Shown here: in pieces, positions 27,733 through 36,135 of the stretch
How the letters are laid out: the number at the start of each line of letters is the position of its first letter
Numbering within the stretch: the stretch's first letter is position 1
NCBI GenBank assembly: GCA_022822245.1
Contig: JAJECB010000028.1
Coordinates: 1 to 37,164, forward strand
From: Gammaproteobacteria bacterium
Lineage (GTDB): Bacteria > Pseudomonadota > Gammaproteobacteria > HK1
DNA: 37,164 nt
Direction of reading: 5' to 3'
Program-made: the position numbers and the translations under genes
The notes under the pieces: model-generated
The model's database searches: none
Told to the model about the DNA's origin: nothing
What the model saw: the letters and a program-made list of their open reading frames with translations, nothing else

Positions 27733-27747
27733 TGTACGGTCTGTACA
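27733..27747 (-). promoter_or_regulatory. Candidate antitoxin operator (TGTACA half-sites)
   Basis: TGTACG (27733-27738) and the palindrome TGTACA (27742-27747, within CTGTACAG) lie nine bases apart, start to start, just upstream of the antitoxin gene. TGTACA is the reported core of YefM operators in E. coli. Confidence 0.5.
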
Positions 27748-27847
27748 GTTTAGCCGGGTAACCCGAGCATTGCGAGGATTGGTGCGGCGGGGGGGAACGG
27801 TCCGATCCGCTATCATCGCGCCTCGCTGCGCGGGGGGAGGAAGGCGC

Positions 27848-28525
27848 TTGAGCAGGGAGACGATCGCCGTCATCGGCGGGACCGGCAACATCGGCTACGG
27901 GCTCGCGCTCCGCTGGGCGGAGAAGGGCCACCGGGTGCTCATCGGGTCGCGGGCGGCCGACCGGGCGGAAGGCGCCGCGAACGAGCTCCGGGCGAAGCTC
28001 GCGGAAGGCCGGGGGGCGGGCGAAATCTCGGGGCTCGTCAATCCGGAGGCGGCGGCCGAGGCGGACATCGTGGCCGTGACGGTTCCGTTCGCGGCGCAGC
28101 GCCCGACCCTCGAGAGCATCCGCGAGGCGTGCCAGGGGAAGATCGTCATCGACGTGACGGTGCCCCTCGTTCCGCCCCGGGTGAGCCGGGTGCAGCTCCC
28201 CCCCGAGGACTCCGCCGCCCTCGTGACCCAGGAGATGCTCGGGGAGGGGGTGCGTGTCGTCTCCGCGTTCCAGAACGTGAGCGCGGTCCACCTCGCGGAG
28301 CTCGGCCACCCCGTGGACTGCGACGTGCTCGTCTGCGGGGACGATCCGGAGGCGCGGGAGGTCGTCGTCCGGCTCGCCGCCGAAGCCGGGCTTCGGGGAG
28401 TTCAGGCCGGCCGCCTCGCCAACTCGGTCGCCGCGGAGGCGCTCACCTCGGTCCTCATCTGGCTCAACCAGCGCCACAAGGTGACGGGCACCGGGATCCG
28501 AATCACGGGGCTCGATGGTCATTGA
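27848..28525 (+). CDS. npdG: NADPH-dependent F420 reductase
   Basis: The enzyme reduces oxidised F420 with NADPH (or the reverse). The 225-residue product begins [20 protein letters not shown], the Rossmann GxGxxG with the conserved TGNIGYGL. It continues with [14 protein letters not shown], whose Ser-Arg contact the NADP 2'-phosphate, then [10 protein letters not shown] and a F420-binding [19 protein letters not shown]. The start is TTG 27848. GGGGGAGGAAGG lies just upstream and ATG alternatives do not exist in frame nearby. It is the first gene of the F420 cluster. Confidence 0.92.
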   Translation: MSRETIAVIGGTGNIGYGLALRWAEKGHRVLIGSRAADRAEGAANELRAKLAEGRGAGEISGLVNPEAAAEADIVAVTVPFAAQRPTLESIREACQGKIVIDVTVPLVPPRVSRVQLPPEDSAALVTQEMLGEGVRVVSAFQNVSAVHLAELGHPVDCDVLVCGDDPEAREVVVRLAAEAGLRGVQAGRLANSVAAEALTSVLIWLNQRHKVTGTGIRITGLDGH

Positions 28526-28633
28526 CGGCCGCGGGCCGGAGGGGCCGCCGGACTCCCGCGAGGCCACGCTTTCCGGAGCAGTCGCCCGCAAGGGCCATGC
28601 GACACCCTTCGTTCCCGTACTCGGAGGGGCGGC

Positions 28634-29512
28634 ATGACTCCCCGGGAGTTGCGGGTCCGGGCGATCGAGGGCGTTCCCCGGATTCAGGCCGGAGACGACC
28701 TGGGCAAGATTCTTGGGGAGGCGATCGCGCGGTCGGGCGAAGGGCTGCGGGACGGCGACTTGGTGGTGGTCGCACAGAAGATCGTGTCGAAGGCGGAGGG
28801 GCGGATCGTGCGGCTCGCCGGCGTCGTTCCGTCGCCGCGGGCAATCGAGCTCGGCGCGCGGGTGGACAAGGACCCGCGGGCGGTCGAGGTCATCCTCGGG
28901 GAGGCGGTCGAGGTGCTGCGCGCGGTGCCCGGGGTCCTCATCGTCGAGACCCGGCACGGAATCGTCCTCGCGAACGCGGGAGCGGACATGTCGAACATCG
29001 AGCACGACGAAGAAGATGATCATCTGCTGCTGCTCCCCGAGGACCCGGACGCCTCCGCCGACCGCCTCCGGACCGCGCTCGCCGCGCGCATGGATCCGGA
29101 AGCCGTTCGTCAAGACGACCCGAACGCGGCCACCGGTACCAGGGTGGGTGCGGAGGGGGCGGCGAGAGTCCCAGCGGGCAGCGGAGCGCCGCGCATCGGG
29201 GTCGTCGTCGCGGACAGCGTCGGGCGGGCGTGGCGGGAGGGCACCGTCGGCCTCGCGATCGGGGTGAGCGGCCTCCCCGCCCTCCTCGACCGCCGCGGCG
29301 AGCCCGACCTCTTCGGCCGCGCCCTCCACGTCACCGAGGTCGGGATCGCGGACTCGATCGCCTCCGCCGCCTCCATCGTCATGGGCGAGGGAGCGGAGGG
29401 GCGGCCCGCCGCCCTCGTCCGCGGGCTCTCGTTCGCGGACCGGAGCGAGGCGGAACGAGCCGGCCGCGCCCGCGACCTCGTCCGCCCCCGCGAGCGGGAC
29501 CTCTTCCGGTGA
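28634..29512 (+). CDS. cofE: Coenzyme F420-0:L-glutamate ligase
   Basis: CofE adds gamma-linked glutamates to F420-0 using GTP. The 292-residue product has VVVAQKIVSKAEGRIV, then RHGIVLANAGADMSNIE and LLPEDPDASADRLRTAL. The C-terminal half has GIGVVVADSVGRAWREG-like, DLFGRALHVTEVGIADSIAS and the AASIVMGEGAEGRPAALVRG blocks. It is longer than the usual ~250 residues because of a ~35-residue Ala/Gly/Pro-rich insertion between the two halves. There is no fused nitroreductase domain, unlike actinobacterial FbiB. The stop overlaps the GTG start of cofD by four bases. Confidence 0.93.
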   Translation: MTPRELRVRAIEGVPRIQAGDDLGKILGEAIARSGEGLRDGDLVVVAQKIVSKAEGRIVRLAGVVPSPRAIELGARVDKDPRAVEVILGEAVEVLRAVPGVLIVETRHGIVLANAGADMSNIEHDEEDDHLLLLPEDPDASADRLRTALAARMDPEAVRQDDPNAATGTRVGAEGAARVPAGSGAPRIGVVVADSVGRAWREGTVGLAIGVSGLPALLDRRGEPDLFGRALHVTEVGIADSIASAASIVMGEGAEGRPAALVRGLSFADRSEAERAGRARDLVRPRERDLFR

Positions 29513-30477
29513 TCCTCGCGCTCGCAGGCGGGGTCGGCGGGGCCAAGCTCGCCGCCGGTCTTGAGGCGGCTCTCGATGCGCCGCAAGACCTCCTCACCGT
29601 CGTCAACACCGGGGACGACTTCGAGCACCTGGGCCTCAGCATCTGCCCCGATCTCGACACCGTGATGTACACCCTCTCCGGCCGCGCCAACCCGGAGACG
29701 GGATGGGGGCTCGCGGACGAGTCGTGGAACTTCCTGGAGGCGCTCGGAGCCCTCGGCGGCGAGGACTGGTTCCGGCTCGGCGACCGCGACCTCGCGACCC
29801 ACGTCGAGCGGACGCGGCGGCTCCGGGCCGGGGAGACGCTGAGCCGGGTGACCGCCGACCTCTGCAGGCGCCTCGGCGTGCCGTCCCGAGTCGCGCCCAT
29901 GTCCGACGAACCGGTCCGCACCGTCGTCGAGACCCCGGACGGCGACCTCCCCTTCCAGGAGTACTTCGTCCGCCGGCGCTGCGAGCCCGCGGTGCAGGGG
30001 CTCCGCTTCGAGGGCGCCGCAGCGGCCCGGATGTCGGCCGGGTTCGAGGCCGCCTTCGCCGATCCGGCCCTCGACGCGGTGGTCGTCTGCCCGTCGAACC
30101 CCTACCTCAGCATCGACCCGATCCTCGCCGTCCCGGGCGTGCGGGCCGCCCTCGCCGGGTGCGCGGCCCCGGTGGTCGCGGTATCGCCCATCGTGGGGGG
30201 ACGCGCGATCAAGGGGCCGGCCGCGAAGATCATGGAGGAGCTCGGCGTCGAGGTCTCCGCCGCGGCCGTCGCCGCCCGGTACCGCGACCTCCTCGACGGC
30301 TTCGTCCTCGACGAGACGGACCGCGCGCTCGCTGCCGCCATCGAGTCCGAAGGCGCCGCCGGCACGCGGGCGCCGCTCCGGGTCACCGTCGAGCAGACCG
30401 TCATGCGCACCGGCGAGGACCGGACCCGGCTCGCCGAGCGCGTCCTCGGGTTCGCGCGGCTCCTCCACGAACGATAG
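29509..30477 (+). CDS. cofD: 2-phospho-L-lactate transferase (F420-0 synthesis)
   Basis: CofD transfers the phosphoacyl moiety from a GDP- or GTP-derived activated intermediate to the deazaflavin FO, giving F420-0 or dehydro-F420-0. The 322-residue product starts with the substrate-binding ILALAGGVGGAKLAAGL loop, followed by VVNTGDDFEHLGLSICPDLD, TVMYTLSGRANPETGWG, and later CPSNPYLSIDPILAVPGV with the conserved SNP. The GTG at 29509 overlaps the cofE stop by four bases (GTGA), strongly suggesting co-translation. It matches family length. Confidence 0.95.
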   Translation: MILALAGGVGGAKLAAGLEAALDAPQDLLTVVNTGDDFEHLGLSICPDLDTVMYTLSGRANPETGWGLADESWNFLEALGALGGEDWFRLGDRDLATHVERTRRLRAGETLSRVTADLCRRLGVPSRVAPMSDEPVRTVVETPDGDLPFQEYFVRRRCEPAVQGLRFEGAAAARMSAGFEAAFADPALDAVVVCPSNPYLSIDPILAVPGVRAALAGCAAPVVAVSPIVGGRAIKGPAAKIMEELGVEVSAAAVAARYRDLLDGFVLDETDRALAAAIESEGAAGTRAPLRVTVEQTVMRTGEDRTRLAERVLGFARLLHER

Positions 30478-30560
30478 GATCGCCGCCCGAACCCCGTCGC
30501 CCGGCCGCTCCCGACCCGACCGACCGCCCCGAACGAAGAACCCCGCCCACCCGCCGCTAC

Positions 30561-31208
30561 GTGGAAAGCTCCACCTGGATCGTCATTCCCGTCCGCTCGC
30601 TCACCGACGGGAAGCGCCGCCTCGCTCCGGTTCTCGATCCGGACGAGCGGGCCGGCCTCGTGCGCCGGATGTTCCTTCGCACCCTGAAGGCGGCGATCGA
30701 GGCCGGCCCCCCCGTCCTCGTGGTGAGCCCCGACCCCGCCGCCCTCACCCTCGCGCGCGACCGCGGCGCGACCGGACTCGAGGAGCCTCGCCCCGTCGAG
30801 CTCAACCATGCGCTCGAGCTCGCGGCCCGCGAAGCGGCGGCGCGCGGCGCGACCGCGCTCCTCGTGGTATCCGCCGATCTCCCGGACCTCGGAGCGGAAG
30901 ACCTGCGTGCTATGCTGCCGCCGCCGCCCGCGGCTCCGAGCACGTCGGCCGGCGCGGTGGTGCGGATCGCCCCGGACGAAGCGGGGATCGGGACGAACGC
31001 GCTCTACGTCCGCCCCCCCGGCCTGCTCTCGTTCGAGTACGGCGAGACGAGCTGCCGGCGCCACCTCGAGCAGGCGAGGGCGCATGGGGCCCGGGTCGAA
31101 CGGGTCGATCGGCCGGGACTCAGGTTCGACCTCGACACGCCGGACGACCTCGAACGCCACGAGCGGCGACGCCTCGGGGGACCCGATGGGGAACGCGAAG
31201 ACCGCTAG
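30561..31208 (+). CDS. cofC: Phospholactate/3-phosphoglycerate/PEP guanylyltransferase
   Basis: CofC activates the three-carbon acid that becomes the linker of F420. The 215-residue product has the nucleotidyltransferase start WIVIPVRSLTDGKRRLAPVL, VLVVSPDPAAL, VVSADLPDL (metal-binding DxxL region), and FDLDTPDDLERHE at the end. A GTG start at 30561 is inferred by fit. No strong ribosome-binding site is visible and the 83-base gap after cofD is larger than other gaps in the operon. The substrate acid (2-phospholactate, 3-phosphoglycerate or PEP) cannot be read without alignment. Its end lies close to, or overlaps, the start of fbiC. Confidence 0.9.
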   Translation: MESSTWIVIPVRSLTDGKRRLAPVLDPDERAGLVRRMFLRTLKAAIEAGPPVLVVSPDPAALTLARDRGATGLEEPRPVELNHALELAAREAAARGATALLVVSADLPDLGAEDLRAMLPPPPAAPSTSAGAVVRIAPDEAGIGTNALYVRPPGLLSFEYGETSCRRHLEQARAHGARVERVDRPGLRFDLDTPDDLERHERRRLGGPDGEREDR

Positions 31209-31242
31209 CCGGAACGCGGAAGGGACGGAGACGGAGAACGGA

Positions 31243-33756
31243 ATGCCGGTCGAGACGAAGAATTCGGCCCGCTCCCCGGACGGCGGGCGGCGGGCGGCCG
31301 GCTTCGGAGGAACGGCTCCCGGCAACGGGGCGTACTCGGGCATCCCCGCGTGGGCCGGACACCGGGAGCCGAGCCCGGAAGAAGCGTTCGAGCTTCTCGA
31401 CGTCGACGGAGCAGACCTCGACAGCCTGCTCCGGGCCGCCGCCGGCGTCCGCGACGCGGGCCACCCCGACCTCGTCACCTTCTCCCCGAAGGTGTTCATC
31501 CCCCTCACCGAGCTCTGCCGCGACGTCTGTCACTACTGCACGTTCGCGAAGGCCCCGCGCCGACTCCGGGCCGCCTATCTCTCCCCCGAAGAGGTGCTCG
31601 CGATCGCGGAGGCCGGCGAGCGAGCCGGCTGCCGGGAGGCCCTCTTCACCCTCGGCGACAAGCCGGAGCTTCGCTACCGCGCGGCGCGCGAGGAGCTCGC
31701 CCGCCTCGGCCACGAGACCACCATCGACTACCTCGTCGCGATGTGCCGGCTCGTCCTCGAGAAGACCCGTCTGCTCCCCCACGTGAACCCCGGGGTGCTG
31801 ACCGAGGAGGACATGCGCCGGCTCCGCGCGGTGTCGGTCTCGGCCGGGATCATGCTCGAGAGCGCTTCGCCCCGGCTCTGTGAGCGGGGCGGCGTCCACT
31901 ACGGCTCGCCGGACAAGTTGCCCGAGGTACGCCTCGCGACCCTGCGGCGGGGAGGCGAGGCGCGGGTGCCGTTCACCACCGGGATCCTCATCGGCATCGG
32001 GGAGACGCGGCGCGAGCGCATCGAGTCACTCCTCGCGATTCGGGAGATCCACGAGCGCCACGGCCACATCCAGGAGATCATCGTCCAGAACTTCCGGGCG
32101 AAGCCGGGCACGAAGATGGCGGGCGCCCCGGAGCCGAGCCTCGAAGACCTGCTCTGGACCGTCGCCGCCACCCGCCTCGTCTTCGGGGCGGAGATGAGCG
32201 TGCAGGCGCCGCCCAACCTCTCCCCCGGCGCGGCGTCGTTCACGCGGCTCGTCGAGGCGGGGATCGACGACTGGGGCGGGGTCTCGCCGGTCACCATCGA
32301 CCACGTGAACCCGGAAGCGCCGTGGCCGGAGGTGGCCGCGCTCCGCGCCGCGACCGCGGCGGCGGGGAAGCGCCTCGTCCCCCGGCTCCCCGTCTATCCG
32401 CGCTACCTCCTCGACCCGGACACCTGGCTCGATCCGGACCTCCGGGCGCGCACCGCCCGCGCCATCGACACCGAGGGCCACGCCCGGGAGGACCGCTGGG
32501 TCGCGGGCGCCTCGCCCTTCGCTCCGCCGGCCGGCCGGAGCGTCCCGGGCGCGGAGCGCGACCTCGCCCGGCGCGACGTGGTCGACATCGCGGCGCGCGC
32601 CGCGGCCGGAGAGCGCCTCGGCGAGGACGAGATCGTGCACCTCTTCCAGGCCCGGGGCGGCGACTTCGACGAGGTGTGCGACGCGGCCGACCGCCTGCGC
32701 CGCGAGGTGTGCGGGGACGCGGTGAGCTACGTCGTCACCCGCAACATCAACTACACCAACGTCTGCTACTTCCGCTGCCAGTTCTGCGCGTTCTCCAAGG
32801 GCAAGGCGAGCGAGAACCTGCGGGGCAAGCCCTACGACCTCGACCTCGACGAGGTCACCCGGCGGGTGCGCGAGGCCTGGGAACGAGGGGCGACCGAGGT
32901 CTGCATGCAGGGCGGCATCCACCCCGACTACACCGGCCACACCTACCTCAAGCTCTGCCGGGCGGTGAAGGAGGCGGTGCCGGAGATCCACGTCCACGCG
33001 TTCTCGCCACTCGAGATCAGCCAGGGCGCGGCGACGGCGGGGCTTGGCGTTCGCGACTTCCTTGCCGCGCTCCGGGACGCGGGGCTCGGCACCCTGCCGG
33101 GGACAGCGGCGGAGATCCTCGACGACGAGGTGCGCGAGGTGCTCTGCCCGGACAAGCTCCGCACCCGCGAGTGGCTCGACGTGGTGGGGACCGCGCACGA
33201 GATCGGGCTTCGCTCCACCGCCACCATCATGTTCGGGCACGTCGATCACTACCGGTCCTGGGCGCGTCACCTGCTCGCGATCCGGGACCTTCAGGAGAAG
33301 ACCGGCGGGTTCAGCGAGATGGTCCCCCTCCCCTTCGTCCACATGGAGGCGCCCATCTTCCGCAAGGGGTTCGCCCGCGAGGGGCCGACCTTCCGCGAGG
33401 CGGTGCTGATGCACGCGGTGTGCCGCCTCGTGCTGCACCCCCACGTCTCCAACATCCAGGTGTCGTGGACGAAGATGGGGATGGAAGGGGCGAAGCGGTG
33501 CCTCGAGGCGGGGGCGAACGACCTCGGCGGGACCCTCATGAACGAGAGCATCTCGCGGGCGGCGGGCGCCGCGCACGGGCAGGAGATGCCCCCGGCGGCG
33601 ATGGAGGAGGCGATCCGCTCCCTCGGCCGCACCCCGCGCCAGCGGACCACCTCGTACGGCGATGCGCCCGACGAGCGCCGCCTCGCATCGCTCAGGGCCG
33701 CGCCCCTCGCGGAGGTGGTGCTGACCCCCGCCTCCAAGTTCGCCCGCGTGAGCTGA
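31243..33756 (+). CDS. fbiC: FO synthase, CofG-CofH fusion
   Basis: The fused enzyme makes the deazaflavin FO from tyrosine and a pyrimidine precursor. The 837-residue product carries two radical SAM domains. The first (CofG-like) has the cluster motif CRDVCHYC near the start, then LFTLGDKPELRYR and GILIGIGETRRERIES. The second (CofH-like) has CYFRCQFC, GGIHPDYTGHTYLK, FSPLEI, ATIMFGHVDHYRSWARHL and VSWTKMGMEGAKRCLEAGAN. About 40 N-terminal residues are Gly/Ser/Pro-rich. ATG 31243 has GGAG seven bases upstream. ATG 31186 (GGGGGA upstream) would overlap cofC and give 856 residues. It is last in the cluster. Confidence 0.95.
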   Translation: MPVETKNSARSPDGGRRAAGFGGTAPGNGAYSGIPAWAGHREPSPEEAFELLDVDGADLDSLLRAAAGVRDAGHPDLVTFSPKVFIPLTELCRDVCHYCTFAKAPRRLRAAYLSPEEVLAIAEAGERAGCREALFTLGDKPELRYRAAREELARLGHETTIDYLVAMCRLVLEKTRLLPHVNPGVLTEEDMRRLRAVSVSAGIMLESASPRLCERGGVHYGSPDKLPEVRLATLRRGGEARVPFTTGILIGIGETRRERIESLLAIREIHERHGHIQEIIVQNFRAKPGTKMAGAPEPSLEDLLWTVAATRLVFGAEMSVQAPPNLSPGAASFTRLVEAGIDDWGGVSPVTIDHVNPEAPWPEVAALRAATAAAGKRLVPRLPVYPRYLLDPDTWLDPDLRARTARAIDTEGHAREDRWVAGASPFAPPAGRSVPGAERDLARRDVVDIAARAAAGERLGEDEIVHLFQARGGDFDEVCDAADRLRREVCGDAVSYVVTRNINYTNVCYFRCQFCAFSKGKASENLRGKPYDLDLDEVTRRVREAWERGATEVCMQGGIHPDYTGHTYLKLCRAVKEAVPEIHVHAFSPLEISQGAATAGLGVRDFLAALRDAGLGTLPGTAAEILDDEVREVLCPDKLRTREWLDVVGTAHEIGLRSTATIMFGHVDHYRSWARHLLAIRDLQEKTGGFSEMVPLPFVHMEAPIFRKGFAREGPTFREAVLMHAVCRLVLHPHVSNIQVSWTKMGMEGAKRCLEAGANDLGGTLMNESISRAAGAAHGQEMPPAAMEEAIRSLGRTPRQRTTSYGDAPDERRLASLRAAPLAEVVLTPASKFARVS

Positions 33757-33808
33757 GTTCGTGCCCGCTGGTCCGGCGCACCGGAGGACGCGGGCGAACC
33801 GAACCGAA

Positions 33809-34207
33809 TCAGGGAACGAGCGCGAAGTGGTGCCCGCGGGCCGCGCCCCGATCGAAGGTATACGTGCGGTCACAACCCCGCGCGCGGTTGCGATGTCCAA
33901 TCAGGCAGTCCGCAAAGTCGGCCCCGCCTGATTCGAACTCGCGCAGCGCGGACCACGCGGTCTCTCGATCCTCGACCAGGAGTTCGGCGGTTCGGAGAAG
34001 CTGACGGATCACCGAAGCGACCATCGGCCGGTCATGTCGGTAGGCGGCAGTCAGGACCCACACCAGTTCCACCAGCACCGGCACCCCGACATACCCGGGA
34101 GACTGCCTCGTACACGCCTCCTCGATGAGTCGTTCCGCCGCCTCCGCCTGTTCGGGGTCGTCCTGAACGATGTAGCGCACGAGGACATTGGTGTCCAGAC
34201 CGATCAT
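33809..34207 (-). CDS. PIN-domain ribonuclease toxin (VapC-like), AbrB-paired
   Basis: The 132-residue PIN protein starts [20 protein letters not shown] with the canonical DTN metal site. It continues with [31 protein letters not shown] (Asp residues around DFADCLIG), and ends [10 protein letters not shown]. VapC toxins cut RNA in the cytoplasm. ATG 34207 overlaps the antitoxin stop by four bases (ATGA), the standard operon coupling. It is downstream of the AbrB-type antitoxin and 52 bases after the fbiC stop, converging with it. Confidence 0.92.
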   Translation of the reverse strand: MIGLDTNVLVRYIVQDDPEQAEAAERLIEEACTRQSPGYVGVPVLVELVWVLTAAYRHDRPMVASVIRQLLRTAELLVEDRETAWSALREFESGGADFADCLIGHRNRARGCDRTYTFDRGAARGHHFALVP

Positions 34208-34443
34208 CGCTTGCGAGCGGCTTCCCTGGCGATGGCTGCGTCCATCTCCTCGAGACTGACCGGGACTGCGGGTTTCGGCACCATGCCCTTGAGCGACGTA
34301 ACCGAAACGTTGACGGGGGTGACCCGCACACAGCCTTCATCTTCGAGAACGAAGTCCATCTTGTCCCCCGCCTTCAGGTGGAGTCGGTCTCGAATTGGCT
34401 TGGGAACCGTCACCTGGCCCTTGCTCGTGATGGTCGACTGCAT
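34204..34443 (-). CDS. AbrB/MazE-type antitoxin
   Basis: The 79-residue protein has an N-terminal SpoVT/AbrB swapped-hairpin DNA-binding domain ([20 protein letters not shown], then [13 protein letters not shown]) and a C-terminal tail expected to bind the toxin ([20 protein letters not shown]). It is the first gene of the operon. An inverted repeat CCTTAC/GTAAGG (34460-34477) lies just upstream and is a good operator candidate. Confidence 0.92.
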   Translation of the reverse strand: MQSTITSKGQVTVPKPIRDRLHLKAGDKMDFVLEDEGCVRVTPVNVSVTSLKGMVPKPAVPVSLEEMDAAIAREAARKR

Positions 34444-34459
34444 TACAAGATCCTTGATT

Positions 34460-34477
34460 CCTTACTTTCAGGTAAGG
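34460..34477 (-). promoter_or_regulatory. Candidate AbrB-type antitoxin operator
   Basis: CCTTAC-TTTCAG-GTAAGG is a 6-bp inverted repeat with a six-base centre, starting 17 bases upstream of the antitoxin ATG. The sequence is much more AT-rich than the surrounding DNA. Confidence 0.45.
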
Positions 34478-34572
34478 CATTCTGGAGCGTAACGGATGCA
34501 GACTCAACCCTGAAGGGTCCTCGCGCCGGGATCCGAAGCGGGCGTGGACCGCAGGGGAGACGGAGGACGACG

Positions 34573-35586
34573 ATGCTCGAGAAGTTCGAACGCTATCCGC
34601 TCATGTTCGGGCCGACGCCGATCGAGCGGCTCGGCCGGCTCTCGGAGGCGCTTGGCGGCGAGGTCGAGGTCTGGGCGAAGCGCGACGACTGCAACTCGGG
34701 GCTTGCCTTCGGCGGCAACAAGATCCGCAAGCTCGAGTACATCGTCCCCGACGCCATCGCCTCGAACGCGGACACCCTCGTCACCATCGGCGGCGTCCAG
34801 TCGAACCACACCCGGCAGGTCGCGGCGGTCGCGGCCAAGCTCGGCATGAAGTGCCGCCTTGTCCAGGAGAGCTGGGTGCCGTTCGAGGACGCGGTCTACG
34901 ACCGGGTCGGGAACATCCTCATGAGCCGGGTGATGGGAGCGGAGATCGAGCTCGTCGACGAGGGTTTCGACATCGGGATCCGCGAGAGCTGGGAGCGCGC
35001 CCTTCAGGACGTGAAGGCGAAGGGCGGGAAGCCCTACCCCATTCCGGCCGGCGCCTCGGTGCATCGGCTGGGCGGCCTCGGCTACGTCGGCTTCGCGGAG
35101 GAAGTGCGCGCGCAGGAGGCGGAGATGGGGGTCCGCTTCGACTACGTCATCGTCTGCACCGTGACGGGCTCGACGCACGCGGGGATGCTGGTCGGATTCG
35201 CCAAGGACGGGCGCGCCCGCAACGTCATCGGGATCGACGCCTCCGCGACCCTGGCGCAGACCCGCACCCAGGTGCTCGACATTGCGAGGAGCACGGCCGA
35301 CCTCGTCGGGCTCGGCCGCGCGATCGCCGACGACGACCTCGTCCTCATCGAGGACTACGCCTACCCCGCCTACGGGATCCCGTCTGCGGAGACGAACGAC
35401 GCCATCCGCCTCTGCGCGCGCACCGAGGGGATGATGACGGACCCGGTGTACGAGGGGAAATCGATGCAGGGCCTCATCGACCTCGCCCGCAAGGGCTTCT
35501 TCCCCGCCGGCTCGAAGGTGCTCTACGCGCACCTTGGCGGCGTCCCCGCGATCAACGCCTACAGCTACGTCTACCGCAACGGCTGA
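34573..35586 (+). CDS. acdS: 1-aminocyclopropane-1-carboxylate deaminase
   Basis: ACC deaminase splits ACC, the plant ethylene precursor, into 2-oxobutyrate and ammonia. The 337-residue product is one residue shorter than the well studied Pseudomonas enzyme and aligns with it throughout. Key residues sit at the expected places, shifted by one: PLP Lys50, Ser77, Tyr267, Tyr293, Glu294 and Leu321 (Pseudomonas K51, S78, Y268, Y294, E295 and L322). The Glu and Leu separate true ACC deaminases from D-cysteine desulfhydrases. GGAGGACGACG precedes the ATG. It stands alone, divergent from the AbrB/PIN operon with a 129-base spacer. Confidence 0.93.
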   Translation: MLEKFERYPLMFGPTPIERLGRLSEALGGEVEVWAKRDDCNSGLAFGGNKIRKLEYIVPDAIASNADTLVTIGGVQSNHTRQVAAVAAKLGMKCRLVQESWVPFEDAVYDRVGNILMSRVMGAEIELVDEGFDIGIRESWERALQDVKAKGGKPYPIPAGASVHRLGGLGYVGFAEEVRAQEAEMGVRFDYVIVCTVTGSTHAGMLVGFAKDGRARNVIGIDASATLAQTRTQVLDIARSTADLVGLGRAIADDDLVLIEDYAYPAYGIPSAETNDAIRLCARTEGMMTDPVYEGKSMQGLIDLARKGFFPAGSKVLYAHLGGVPAINAYSYVYRNG

Positions 35587-35787
35587 GCCACCCACCGCCG
35601 GGCTTCGCACCCTGCTGTTGGTCGCGACTCGCGCGCGTTCGAACCTTCCCTGCCCTCGTCCCGCTCCCGTCGGTTCGGAGCCATCCGCTCGTCTGCGAGT
35701 GGGTCGATATCGCATTCCAGCGCGAGCGCCTCGTCTCGCTGTTGTCGTTCGATGACAGGTCTTCGACGACTACCTGGATTGGATCTA

Positions 35788-35968
35788 GCCCGGAAAAAAT
35801 CACCGAAGTTCGTCGCGAGGGCGCCAAGATGCTTGTGGTAGTGGGCCGCACGGACCGAAAGACGCTGAAGGCGTAGCCTACACTACGTCGAAGCGGCTTT
35901 CGGGAGTACGGCCCGCTACCGCGAGCAGATTGGCGTCCGCAGCAGGACATCGGTGAATTTTCCGGGCC
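35788..35968. repeat. Intermediate copy (C) of the nested-palindrome intergenic repeat
   Basis: The 181-base copy has terminal inverted repeats (left GCCCGGAAAAAATCACCGAA, right TCGGTGAATTTTCCGGGCC) and the inner inverted repeat GGTAGTGGGCCGCAC (35837-35851) / GTACGGCCCGCTACC (35906-35920). The central block and right half match copy B almost base for base (for example GCAGATTGGCGTCCGCAGCA). The two extra hairpins of copy B are absent. In both stems, differences from copy B occur on both arms so that pairing persists. Confidence 0.8.
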
Positions 35969-35976
35969 AGGACATC

Positions 35977-36084
35977 ATGTCGACCGAACGCGAGCCGCGG
36001 CTCAAGGTCGCCTGCGCGATGGTGGGCGCGGGATCAGGTGTCGAGAGCGATGCGACCGACCCGGCCGATGGTCGCATCACTTGA
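35977..36084 (+). CDS. Doubtful 35-codon frame, possible gene remnant
   Basis: ATG 35977 opens MSTEREPRLKVACAMVGAGS and stops at TGA 36084. VACAMVGAGS loosely resembles the N-terminal nucleotide-binding strand of a Rossmann oxidoreductase, so it might be the 5' stub of a lost gene. No ribosome-binding site is convincing and it may be chance. Confidence 0.2.
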   Translation: MSTEREPRLKVACAMVGAGSGVESDATDPADGRIT

Positions 36085-36108
36085 GAAATCGAGATTGATA
36101 GCTATCAT
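36081..36108 (+). promoter_or_regulatory. Candidate promoter of the vapBC operon
   Basis: TTGAGA (36081-36086) and TATCAT (36103-36108) are separated by 16 bases. Each matches the sigma-70 consensus at five or four of six positions. Transcription would start about 20 bases before the likely vapB start at 36136. Confidence 0.55.
36096..36107 (+). promoter_or_regulatory. Candidate VapB operator
   Basis: TGATAGCTATCA is a perfect 12-base palindrome overlapping the -10 element, an ideal position for repression by the VapB/VapC complex. Confidence 0.55.
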
Positions 36109-36135
36109 GAGATAGTGCATCTTGAGGATCCCACC

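Larger units (their letters stand above)
35587..36135. other. Gene-poor 549-base stretch between acdS and vapB
   Basis: It holds repeat copy C (35788-35968), a doubtful 35-codon frame (35977-36084) and the vapBC promoter/operator (36081-36108). The first 200 bases show no recognisable gene or hairpin. Confidence 0.6.

Noticed and set aside
35788..35968. Shared translated stretch (RRSVGYAF) in repeat copies B and C on the minus strand
   Set aside because: Starts, stops and lengths differ between copies. The similarity follows from the repeat itself, whose paired arm changes fit structure rather than protein.
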